A stretch of DNA of 64,000 nucleotides, taken from assembly GCA_963921195.1 (NCBI GenBank), contig OY992539.1:211858035-211922034 (forward strand), given 5' to 3'. The DNA is from Pegoplata infirma. Its lineage: Eukaryota > Arthropoda > Insecta > Diptera > Anthomyiidae. The position numbers and the translations under genes are program-made. Positions 35,390 through 45,991 of the stretch are shown in pieces. The notes beneath the pieces were generated by a model. The model made no database searches, was not told the DNA's origin, and was given only the letters and a program-made list of their open reading frames with translations. Numbering within the stretch: position 1 is the stretch's first letter; the number at the start of each line of letters is the position of its first letter.

Positions 35390-36810
35390 AAAATGAATAA
35401 AAATGTTCATGATATGGCGAATATTTAACACTACTACGAAGATTCGTCACATGAGGGACATTCTAATTTTGGACTACTATGACAAATTGTTGTCTAAAAT
35501 AGCGCGTGTACCACAATTTGTTGGCAAGTTACGAGTAACCGTCACTAGAATTTTCTTTAATTTACGTGATTGTAGTTAACAAGGTAGAAAAATACACTTT
35601 CACTTGTTATACCTTGCAACCACAGTATGGACAGATACTAATACAGACTCGACATTTTTTAAACTTTTTTTTTGTATTTTTGTATATCAAATAATTTTAA
35701 GTCTTGCACTTGAACCCCGGGGATTAGGCGTGGATATAAAAATAGCTAAAATATGGATAAAACTGTATTTCTTTACTGCAAAAAAAGCATAACAAATGAA
35801 TTTGTAACCATTTCTAGTGGGGGAAAGGTGTCCCTCAAAATCTGAAAATTTATTCAAGGCCCCCGATTTCTACTTGGCCTTTATTACAACTTCTTTACCC
35901 TTCTATCGTTCTGTTGATTTTGTGTATTTGTTTTTTTTTACAACATTCAAACAAATTGAATTTCAATTGTTGCTATTGAATTACTAATATTTCTACTACT
36001 ATTTACTAGAGTAGAGAGCCACTATCTTATTGTTCATCAATGAAAATGGTCAAGTTATTTGTTGTGTATGGGTGTGTGTTTGTTGTTATCTGTGTATCTG
36101 ATGTTGATGACGACCGACAGACAACGTTTGGGGGAAAAACCACTCAGACACACCAAGTTGATTATAAAGCCACCAAAACAATTGGAAAAACTATATTTGT
36201 TGAAGAAGAGAATCATGCTTGTACAACAACTGTAGAGGACAAATACAAACCTCATTTACAATTGAATATATACTCAATAAAATAGACAAACACTATACTA
36301 GAACGGGGAGGATAATGATGGTACAATTGTACTTTGGACAAATTGAAACTGAAAAAGTACGTGCAAACGGATTGTAGGATTTAAAACATTTTTAAATCTT
36401 AGAAATTTCTAATTGCAATTATGCTTGTATTCGAGATATTTTCTGTAGAATGCGAAGCTCAGATTCCGAGTATGTTGGCGTTTCTCTCGGAAAAAAGTCT
36501 TCTTTGATATGGCCAACCATCTACTTAACTTTATAAATTTACCTGCGGGAAAGGGAACAGGTCCTGTGACTAGTTTCGAACTGGTCCAAAGTTAAAGAGG
36601 ACCGATCCTACCATGAACTTTTTTGACAGAGATGAAAATACTATGATAGAGTTAATTGACACCTAGTGATATATCACAGAACTGGTCCAAAAAACATGTT
36701 ACGAATCCAACCTTTAGATCATTAGTCAGGTCCTTCAATTGACATATGCCATCCACAGAATATGAGCTTTGTACTAGTTTTAGGACCAGTGCCTGTCTAA
36801 CCAGTCATAG
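35390..36810. other. Intergenic with a dispersed repeat fragment, no gene seen
   Basis: About 35700-35880 resembles 58380-58520 and 52680-52800 (GGGGATTAGGCGTGG, AACTGTATTTCTTTA, GGAAAGGTGTCCC). An 81-codon ORF at 36040-36285 starts with a hydrophobic stretch but lies in GT- and CA-rich sequence and resembles nothing known. Confidence 0.45.
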
Positions 36811-36811
36811 G

Positions 36812-37828
36812 TTAGGTTAGGTTGCTTGTAGATGCTGGACGTCAGTACACATTGACACTGAGGTACGTTATGATACCACGGGCCTGTAATAGCTTCTCCT
36901 ACTAGTCCCTGCCGTTAAACCAACTTCAGCTCCTTATGAAACTCCTAAAACATTGAATTTTGACATCCGACAAAGAGATCGTGCAGATCCCTAAATCCCA
37001 GTGAAGCAAGTCTCAGGCCGGAAAGTGCCGGACAATGGCAGATAAAGTGTTCGAAAGTTTCCATCTCCTCCGTATCCATGCAACTTCGACAAAAGTCCGT
37101 TAACGGCACATTTAACCACTCAGCGTGCTTCCTATAATGCAGTGTCCGGTACAGCAACCACAGTCAAAATTGCTTCTCTTGGAAGATATATCATCTCACT
37201 TGTGCACCTTTGATTACGAAAATGCAAAATGTAGTCTACACGCCCAACCATGTGCCCATCTCTGGTTAGTCTCTGTCGCGGAACATAGCCGTGCATACCA
37301 ACACATTTCAATTCCGTTGCAAACCTGTAAGGTAGTTCCAGTCTTGCAGGCTCATCGACGTTGCAATTCCCTGAAATGTCTCTGAGACCTGGGACTCATA
37401 TGAGTCGAATGTCAAACTGCTTGGTCATCTCATTTAAAAGCATGCGGCAGTTAAGGGCAGATCTTGTTTTCATAAACATTGACTCCAGGGACTTGACTGC
37501 GACTTGACTGTCGAAATAGATGTTAATTGCGGTTGTAGACAAGACATTGCAACTCACAATCAGTCACTCTGTCAGTCACTTCCTTTATTGCCAGCATCTC
37601 TGACTGGTAAACACTTTATTATCTGGCAATCATCGAGTCAGACTGAATCCAAGCTCTTCCGAATAGACTCCGAAGACCACTTGTTCGTGTAGCTTCGATC
37701 CATCTGTGTAAACATTTATAGAGGCTACACTACCCGAAATGCCCCTCATCCAAGACTCCCTGGATGGTGTCATAGTGGTAAAGTAGCGCTCAAAAAGGCC
37801 CATAGAGGTAGAACAGTCCACACTTTGC
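36812..37828 (-). mobile_element. LINE copy 2, 3' half (RNase H and zinc knuckle)
   Basis: Minus strand. The 3' end is GGTTAGGTTAGGTT on the plus strand at 36812. The Cys/His tail (CRSCMDTEEMETFEH and HCPAL) lies at about 37090-37000. RNase H remains at about 37820-37400, with YTDGSKLHEQVVFGVYSEEL. Frameshifts and stops are present. The RT part is separated, at 39612-40100, by a second LINE fragment and a hAT-like element. Confidence 0.85.
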
Positions 37829-38785
37829 TCTTGATCTGTCTAAGGCCTTCGACACGTTCTGCCACTCGAAACTCTTGAAAGACCTCTATGACTCCTCGCT
37901 CCCACAAGCCCACAAAAGATGGTGGCTAAATTCATTTCTGGAAGGCAGTTATTTGTTAAGTTCAAGGGTTCTTGGTCGGTGTTAAGGAGGAATAAGTGGG
38001 GTGCCACTAGTCAAGATCCTTTCCCGCATACTGTTAAACACCTACATCTCCATAATTCCGACCATACCCCCAGAGATTTAACTAATATCCTACGCTGATG
38101 ACTGCACAATTTTGTGCACAGGCTCAAAGGATCAAAGGGTTACCAGTATCCAATATTCACATAAGTGGAAACAGATTCTTACGGTGAAAAACCTCAAGAT
38201 TCTTGGGGTCCCCTTGATAGCCTATTTATGTTCGCTAGGCACGCTGAAGAGATGACCAGGCGAGTGCCTGGGACAAAGATAAGGAGACGATCTTGACGAC
38301 GTACAAAGCTGTAAGGCGTCCCCTTATCGATTATGCCGCCCCGATCTGGTTGCCATCCATTAGTGAAAAAAACTCCAAACGACGCTGGACATGCCCCTAA
38401 GAGTGGTAACAATATCAACGAATCGGAAAGAACCTGCCGCATAAGGTTCGTACGACATTGTCTCCCCTTCGGTCAGTTTACTATAGGGAGTCAAATAGTT
38501 ACCTGGCCAGAGTTAACTCTGACGTCTGGTGCACTTGTCATTTTGCAACTATGCACCCCACACCACTCTCCACCTTTCCGAGAGCCCGCTTCGGCCCACT
38601 GTACTGACACCTAGGTCATTGTAGACCTATCCAAACGAGGCAGCTCAATTCCTTTAACTGGAAGGTTAAAACAGTTTGATGTCTTCCACCCCCAATTTAT
38701 TTTGCTTTCCCATTATCACCCAGATATATAAATCAATATCTTACTAACTTTTCTTTTGTTCATATGTGTAAGTTCGAGTGGACGC
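37829..38785 (+). mobile_element. Jockey-type LINE fragment (RT), inserted in LINE copy 2
   Basis: Plus-strand RT remains: ALDLSKAFDT near 37830, then LISYADDCTI near 38090, then a thumb-like stretch (YKAVRRPLIDYAAPIW) near 38300. Frames are broken by stops. No RNase H follows, which fits jockey-like elements. The left edge falls inside the RNase H sequence of LINE copy 2, where the matching sequence of other copies continues CACATTTTGTGGTATTG. Confidence 0.75.
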
Positions 38786-38791
38786 TACTAT

Positions 38792-39611
38792 CACTGTTGC
38801 CAGATTTGACGATTTCTCTGCATTTTGACGATTTTTACTCCCCAAAATAGCAAAATGACGATTTGACGATTTTTGCCCAAAAAATGACGATTTTTAAAAA
38901 TAACAAAAACCTGACAATTTTGTCTAGTTTTTAAAAATTTTTTAATAGAACTTTAATATTCAATGAATTATTTTTGCTTATTGTTAGTTAAGAAAACTAT
39001 CCACCAATATTTTTGTACAAAAAGGGACAAAAGAAACAAGTGAGAGTGTTACATTCTCTATTTCCCTCCAAAATGTAAAAAAATTATAGGGAGTTTTTTG
39101 GAGGAGGACCTTTCTTTGATTTATTTATGCAATTTTCTTATTATTTTTTTTTTTATAGAAGTGTCCACTAAAACGGGTAAACAGAAAAAAAAAAAACATT
39201 TTCCAATTAACTTGACCCAACTGTATAACCTTTTCTTTCATAAAACTATTTCATATGCTTAAAAATATAACAAAAAATGTAAAAAAAATTCGGACGCAGG
39301 TTTAGTTTTACAAGGGGGGACTTTGTTCTTCTTGGTCTGATTTTGCCAATTTTCGAACTGAATCATCCAATGGCCGTAAGATATATTTGTGCCAAACTGT
39401 ATGGATTTAGCTTTTTGGAATTGGACTGCATCATGCCTTCAACAGACGGGCGGACATCGCTTGAATGTCTTAGAATTACTCTTTAATCAAGGATAAATAT
39501 ACCTTTTTTATTTTGACGATTTTTGCAAATGGGATGACGATTTTGACGATTTTTTTTATAAAAATCGTACATTTTTTGACGATTTTGTACCCAACAATTC
39601 TGGCAACCCTG
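38792..39611. mobile_element. hAT-type nonautonomous element, 820 bp
   Basis: The ends CACTGTTGCCAGA and TCTGGCAACCCTG form an imperfect TIR. GCTACTAT is duplicated at 38784-38791 and 39612-39619 (8 bp). TTGACGATTTTTG is repeated at both ends. The interior is AT-rich and non-coding, with a GGACGG/ACAGACGGGCGGACA stretch near 39450 like that of dispersed repeat R. Confidence 0.85.
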
Positions 39612-40100
39612 GCTACTATATCAACATGACATCCAAGTGCTTATAGAGAGAGCAGCATTAATATCAGTGCAAGGTTTCAAAATATCGGCGAGAGAACATC
39701 TCCCTGTGGTCTGACACTATTGACAAATCGAGATATGACAGACGGTCTCAATTCAGACGTTACACGTCTATTCCCAAGTAGATTTGCCGCCTCTAAAACG
39801 AGCTCATGCTTCAGTCGTAGACCAGACAATGCTACAATTATCAAGTCTAAGATGATATTATTAAAGGATACCGTAGTGTACTCCTTTACCGATTCGGTGG
39901 TACCAAAGAGCTCATTATGAGCTGTTAACGTTGATCTTCCCTGGCTGTATGCATCTACTGACACTCTAGGTAAATATGAGTATCATATGTATATCATTCG
40001 TTTTATTGTCTTTTACAAAAATTAAGAGACTAATTGCTCTAAAATCCTTCGGATCTGTGAAGAAGTTTTTTCCTAACTTTCATGATAAAAATCAGTCATG
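39612..40100 (-). mobile_element. LINE copy 2, RT part
   Basis: Minus-strand RT: PKDFRAISL near 40060, YSQGRSTLTAHNEL near 39940, LSGLRLKHELVLEAANLL near 39810, then the region just before the YADD box, cut off by the hAT-like element. An internal deletion removes the aspartate-bearing segment found in copy 3 (F-x-N-x-E-G-A-F). Same family as copies 1, 3, 4 and 5. Confidence 0.8.
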
Positions 40101-40104
40101 GGGT

Positions 40105-40855
40105 AGGTACTTTTTGACTAATTGGTCCCTTTTTTTCGGCAAATTATGTACATCCTCAAAAATGTACATTTTTTCCATTCATCATCCCTATTATAGATAC
40201 TCTCCATGATATGGCTTATCAGTGTGTGTGTGTTTGTTGGAAAAGGTAAACTACAACAACTACTAATAACACTGCTACTGACTACTGTTTTTGACTATTC
40301 TATGGACTACTTACTAATGCTACTGCCTCTTCTGCTGCTGCTTCTACTACCGGTTCATTTTATTTATTTTTTTTTAGATATTTTGGGTGTTAATCCAAAC
40401 AAACAATAAACGAATTTTGAAATAGTATAAAGTGTAAATATTAAGTGTATGAGATTCCAACAGCAAAAAAAAAAAGTAGACAATTTAGTTGTGGGATTTT
40501 TGTATTCCAAAATAGGGATATGTGTATGTATGGTAGTATGGTTAACATTCACACATTTATGCCTTTTTCAAATAAGCGGATATAGTCAAAGTGACAATGT
40601 TGAACTTTTTTTTTTTATTTTGTTCGTTTGGGTTCGAAATCCTGGTAAAAAAAGGATAATATAGCTTGGAGCATTGCAAATACACATGTAAAACCTTTGC
40701 ACAGAGGTAACAGTTGTGAGTGGTGGAAGGGAGAATATAAGTGTCACTTACAGATGATATCTTTACACTAATACATACTTACAAATATAATACAAATGAT
40801 GGGCATAATGTGACCAGAACGCTTTTATTTGGAAAAACGAAATAATATTTTGAAA
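40105..40855. other. Intergenic, no gene seen
   Basis: Contains CTACTACTG-like simple repeats (about 40250-40350). Short ORFs on both strands reflect this. Nothing recognised. Confidence 0.45.
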
Positions 40856-40859
40856 CCGG

Positions 40860-41222
40860 ATCTTTTTTAGAGACTGGAAGTCAGGGCTTCAGAGTCTATT
40901 CTGAAACTTCTGAACCGTGTTCTGGGGAGGGCGGTGAAGCTTATCAATGACAGTAGTGTATCCAACTCTATTGATTTATTAGAGCATCATCGGAATGTAG
41001 GTTTCGTGACACTCTTCTATCGACATTATCATGGGAGGTTTTCATCTGAGTGAAATTATTCACCAGGCCCGAGTGTTTGTTCGGAATACTCGCTTGTCTC
41101 GTAGAGCACACCCGTTTGTTGTTGATTGTCCTGTGTTTCGCACAACGCATTATAAAGAAAATTCGTTTTTCACACAAACAATTCGTATGTGGAATGAACT
41201 CCCGGGCAGAAGTATTCCTAGA
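40860..41222 (+). mobile_element. 3' end of a CR1/jockey-like LINE (RT C-terminus)
   Basis: Translation gives a conserved C-terminal block of non-LTR elements: LEHHRNVGFVTLFYRHYHGR, then VDCPVFRTTHYKENSFF and TIRMWNELPG. The frame is broken near 41040. It probably belongs to the same family as the RT fragment at 51080-51849. It abuts LINE copy 3. Confidence 0.75.
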
Positions 41223-41224
41223 CA

Positions 41225-44200
41225 GCTACAATGTAGAAAAAATCAAATTAAATGTCCACAAACACTACTCCCTATTTCCTTCTCGTCTAAAGAGAACAAA
41301 CTGGGTGAAATATAGGGAGACTTTTTCTTTGCTTTTGCGCGAAGTACTGTTATCTAAACAGCATAGTTTGGCGGAAATTGACTGTCTGGTTGACCATATA
41401 ACAAATGTTTGTAATAGGTGCCTGGATGCGTCTTGCCCTTCTGCAAAGCCTTATAGGGATAAAAAAGCCACGTTGAGTTGCAGACGAGCAGAGATTCCTG
41501 CAGAAAGCTCTTTAATAATTCTAAATCTTCAAGAGAGGACGAAGACTGGTCTGCATACAGGCTGCAACTTAAGAGTTATAAGAAGATGATCAGAATTGCC
41601 AAATGTGATTCTTAGAAAAACTTCTGTGGAAACATAGAATACGTTTCTGAGGCATCCAGGCTGCGCAAGGTTCTGGCTTCTTCTCCTTGCACCCTGGGAT
41701 ACCTGAAAGATCCTAATGGGGTGTGGTCTTCTTCCAGTGGAGAGTCGCTGGATCTCCTTCTAAACACGCATTTTCCGGGCAATTCCCTGACGCCGTTTCA
41801 AGCTTTGGAACGTTCTGACGTACAAGCATCTAAAGTTGCTTCGGAAATAATAAATATGCCAACAATAATCTGGGCGATTAAAAGCTTCAGGACCTATAAA
41901 TCCCCGGGACCTGATGGTATAATCCCGGCTGAGATGCAGCAAGTGTCGGACTATATAGCCCCGTTGCTGTATTATCTATACACAGCATGCATCAACTGGT
42001 CGTATATTCCTTTAAAATGGAGGGATACCACACTCAAAATAATAACTCTGTAAAATACTCTGTAAAATGACTGTAATCTCAATTCAACAGATATTTGACA
42101 GAGTTTTCTGTCAAAATACAGATTTAAAGAAAATACTTTGTATTTTGTTGTGACAAAAAAACAAAGAGTCATCTGTTATATTACTTTTTACTTCGTAATC
42201 TTAATTTTACAGATAATTAACAGAGTTTTCTGCTAAAATACAGACCTAAGCAAAATACTTCGTATTTTTTTATAACCAAAAAAATTTTCTGTTTTGAGTA
42301 GTTTTTGTTACCAAACATCAAAATTTTATCTGTATATTTTTATTTTTTGAGAAAAAGTTTAAATAGTAGCAAAAAAAGTTATCAAAAAAAATTTTTCAGA
42401 AATTTTATAAAAATTTTACAAAATAATATGCATTTAACTAAACTCTGTTAATTTACAGAGTTTTTTCTGTATTTTTTTTTGCATCAAATGTATTTTACAA
42501 ATATATGTAAATTTACATAGTTTTCTTTGCTAAATGGTGGTTTATTTAACCAATATTTTACTAGAAACTCTGTAAATTAACAGTTTTTTTTTGTCCAAAG
42601 CATTTTACAGAGTTTAATAGTAAAATTACAGAGTTTTCTCTGTAAAAAAGCTTTCATATTTAACTAATATTTTACTACAAACTCTGTAAATTAACAGTTT
42701 TTTTCTGTCAAAATCATTTTACAGAGTTTTTTAGTAAAATTACAAAGAAATGTTGTTAGCTGGAAAAGTATGGTGTACTCTGTTAAATTAGCAGAGTTTT
42801 TCTGTAATTTAACAGAGTTATTATTTTGAGTGCAGAGTCGTCTTTATCCCGAAGGCTGGGAAAAGTTCCCACACAGCTCCTAAGGATTTCAGACCAATTA
42901 GTCTGTCTTCTTTTTTGTTAAAGACAATGGAACGAATAATAGACTCATATTTGCGTAGACTGATTGACCCGAGGTTCCTTTCGACAAAGCAACATGCATA
43001 CAGCAAGGGTAGATCAACGGAAACAGCTCTTCATGAGCTTGTTAGCACCATCGGGAGATCGCTTTCGGTGAAGGGGTACACTATGGTGGCCTTTCTTAAT
43101 ATAGAGGGGGCTTTTCATAATGTCATCCCAGATTCGATAATTCTGGAATTGTCTGGTCTGGGAGTGAAGCGTGGGATCGTTTTAATGGTGGAAAACCTAC
43201 TTGCCAATAGACGTATACGTCTGAATTGGGAGCGTCCGTCATATCTCGATTTGTCAATAGGGGCATTCTTCAGGGTTCTCTAAAAGATCTATCTAAATGG
43301 ACAAGAGGCTGTGGTCTAGGAGTTAATCCAAGTAAAACAGAGCTTGTTTTGTTTACAAGGAAAAATAAGATTCCTGCTTTTGATCCTATTTCTCTGGACG
43401 GCACTGAAATCACCTTCTTAGATAGAGCCAAGTATCTTGGAGTATTTCTAGATAGGAAGTTGAATTTTAGGCGTAATATTGAGGAACGGGTGAGAAGAGC
43501 AACGATTTCTTTATATTCCTGTAAATGGGCCATTGGAAAACGATGGGGTTTTAGCCCTAAAGTTGTTCATTGGATCTATACAGCAGTGGAGCGTCCAATT
43601 CGGCTGTATGGAATCATTTTCGGGTGGCCTGCTTTAGAAACAAAAGCGAACTGTGTCTTTATCATAAAGGTACAGAGAATGGCATCACTGGGGCTCTTCG
43701 TACTACACCTACGGCTCCATTAGAAATCCACCTTCACCTGATACCATTGGACATATTGGGTAGGCAGTATGCGCCACATACTATGCGGCTACGTTGGCAA
43801 TTCGACTTAATAGCACACAGCAATGGAGGAGCAGCGATTGTGGTCATGGCGCGATTTTGAAGAAGATATCAATACCACAAAATGTGCACTGTGCTCCCTC
43901 TATGAGCCTTTTTGAGCGCCACTTTACCACAATGATACCATCCAGGGAGTCTTGGATGGGGGACATTCCGGGTAGTGGAGCCACCATAACTATTTTCACA
44001 GATGGATCGCAGCTACACGAGCAAGTGGGCTTTGGACTCTATTCGGAAGAGCTTGGATTGAGCCTGGCTCGAAGATTGCCAGATTATTGCAGTGTTTACC
44101 AGGCAGGGATGCTGGCAATAAAGCAAGTGGCTGACTGGTTGAGTTGCAATGTCGTGTCTACAACCGCAGTTAGCATCTATTCTGACAGTCTCTGGAGTCC

Positions 44201-44935
44201 ATGTTTCTGAAAACCAGATCTGCCCTTAACTGCCGCATGTCTTTAAATGAGATGGCCAAGCAGTTTGATACACGACTCATATGGGTCTCAGACCACAGAG
44301 AGATTCCAGGGAATTGCAAAGTCGATGAGCTTGCAAGACTGGGAACTACCTTACAGGTTCCAACAGAAGTGGAATGTGTTGGTATGCCTCTAGAAACTTG
44401 CATGCAAAATCTACGGCTTTGTTCCATGATGGGGACTAATCGGAAATGGGCAAATGGATTGATGTGTGAGACAACACGACAGATTTGGCCTTCTCTTAAT
44501 CAGAGGGGAACAAGTGAGCTGATATCGCTTCCAAGAGAAGAGATTCCGACAGTAGTTGCTGTAATTACCGGACACTGTCTTATAGGGATGCACGCAGAGC
44601 GGTTAAGTTTGCCGTCAATTGACTTTTTCCGGAATTGTATGGATGAAGAAAAGTTGGAAACTATCGAACCCTTCATCTGCCATTGCCCGGCACTTTCTAG
44701 TCAGAGACTTGCTTCACTGGGATATAGGGAGCTGCACGATCTTTCTGATTTGTCAGATGTCGTAATTCAATATAGGATTAGGAGTTTCATAAGAAGCTCA
44801 AATTGGTTTAACGACAGGTACCAGTAGGGAAAACTATTGCGGTCCCGTGGTAGCACAATGGACCTCAGAGTCTACGTGTGCTGACGTAAAACTTCAGCAG
44901 CCACTTACAACCTAACCTAACCTTGCCTTGCAATC
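41225..44935 (+). mobile_element. LINE copy 3, longest copy, interrupted by a MITE
   Basis: Plus strand, 5'-truncated. The endonuclease-RT linker lies at about 41240-41590 and the RT N-terminus (YKSPGPDGIIPAEM) at about 41890. The MITE occupies 42031-42832. RT resumes with FIPKAGK at about 42850 and AYSKGRSTETALHELV near 43000. The YADD region is deleted: QGS at about 43270 jumps to LKDLSKW. RNase H lies at about 43990-44330 (IFTDGSQLHEQVGFG, RLIWVSDHREIPGNCKVDEL) with a 2-part frameshift. The Cys/His tail (CMDEEKLETIEPFICHCPAL) is at about 44640. The 3' end is CCTAACCTAACC at about 44925. Nonfunctional. Confidence 0.9.
42031..42832. mobile_element. MITE with CACTCAAAATAATAACTCTG ends, 2-bp (CA) TSD
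   Basis: The TIRs CACTCAAAATAATAACTCTG and CAGAGTTATTATTTTGAGTG are perfect. CA flanks at 42029-42030 and 42833-42834. Removing the element and one CA rejoins the interrupted RT frame without a shift and reconstitutes a canonical RT sequence across the joint, which proves the boundaries. The interior is made of repeated CTCTGTAAATTAACAG-type palindromes. No transposase. Confidence 0.88.
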
Positions 44936-44939
44936 GACG

Positions 44940-45980
44940 AAATTCGAAAAAAGTCTACTGTTCGTTTCGCCCTACTGGTCATATCCCACTTTCCTTCCGC
45001 AATTTCAACTCTCAGATTATTTACTGGTCGGTCATGTTATTGATCCACAAAAATTCATATGTATACATAGCTATCATACACACATGATATGATAAACTTT
45101 TTTTTTATCACTGTAACGTGAAAATTTTTTGACAAGGGTTTTTCGAAAAGTATGAGTATTTGTATATGGAGATCCCACAATTTCTCAGTCAGTTACATTC
45201 GGTATGAAAGGGGTATTTTCGATTTCCTTTATATTATTTTTTTTTTTATTATTATTGGTAGCAAATGTTAGTGTTGTTGTTTTTTATTATAACTGTGTAA
45301 AAACATTGTAGCCAACAAACCACACACACATACAAATATACTGAAAACAACACATACATACTCCCAAATCGCACATATATGACCATATGTATGTTCGAAC
45401 ATTTTGTGATGGAAGATAAATTAAATTTTGTGGTTTGATTCTCTCGGTAAATGGGCAATCAATGGTTTGATTCATACGTTTCATTTTATGTTTTTTGCCA
45501 AAAACCGGAAATTCATACACACACTCACTGGCGCACACAGACTCAAATACACACACACACACTCGCATTCTCTCACAATCAGAGACATTTGGAAGAAATA
45601 TAGGAAATAACTTTTTGAAAATTAACTGTTGTTATGTGGTGTGTTACCATATTGTAGGTTCGTTGAGTTTTGGTTGAATGTTTTTTTATTTTTGTTTTAT
45701 TTTATAGATTTTGTATGTATTTTTTTGGTAGTTAATCTTAGTATTTTATATGTATTTAAACATAAAATTAAATGTTTGTTGTTTTCGGTTTGGATAATAG
45801 CTGTTATTTGGAAGTGGATGTGTAGATATGTGTGTCCTTTATTTCAGGGTCAACAATTTTTAATGGAATTTATAGACGTAGTTAGAATTAATGTTTTAAG
45901 TATTGATTATTTTAATAAATTTTATTTTTTCCTTTTAGAACGATTTTTTATTAATTTCAACCTAACACAGAACTGGTAAA
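44940..45980. other. Intergenic with CA/GT microsatellite, no gene seen
   Basis: ACACACATACA-type repeats at about 45310-45570. A 116-codon hydrophobic frame at 45629-45979 is typical of T-rich DNA and is not supported as a gene. The last approximately 40 bp before 45991 may be the tail of the SINE that continues at 48906. Confidence 0.45.
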
Positions 45981-45991
45981 AATGACCGTCG

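Noticed and set aside
36040..36285. 81-codon ORF with a signal-peptide-like start
   Set aside because: It lies in GT/CA-rich DNA and has no known relatives or splice or promoter evidence. The overlapping opposite-strand ORF is just as open.
36812..36830. Interstitial telomere (GGTTAGGTTAGGTT)
   Set aside because: Only two repeats, at the same position at the 3' end of each LINE copy, so part of the LINE.
45629..45979. 116-codon hydrophobic ORF
   Set aside because: Composition is what T-rich DNA yields by chance; no domain pattern.
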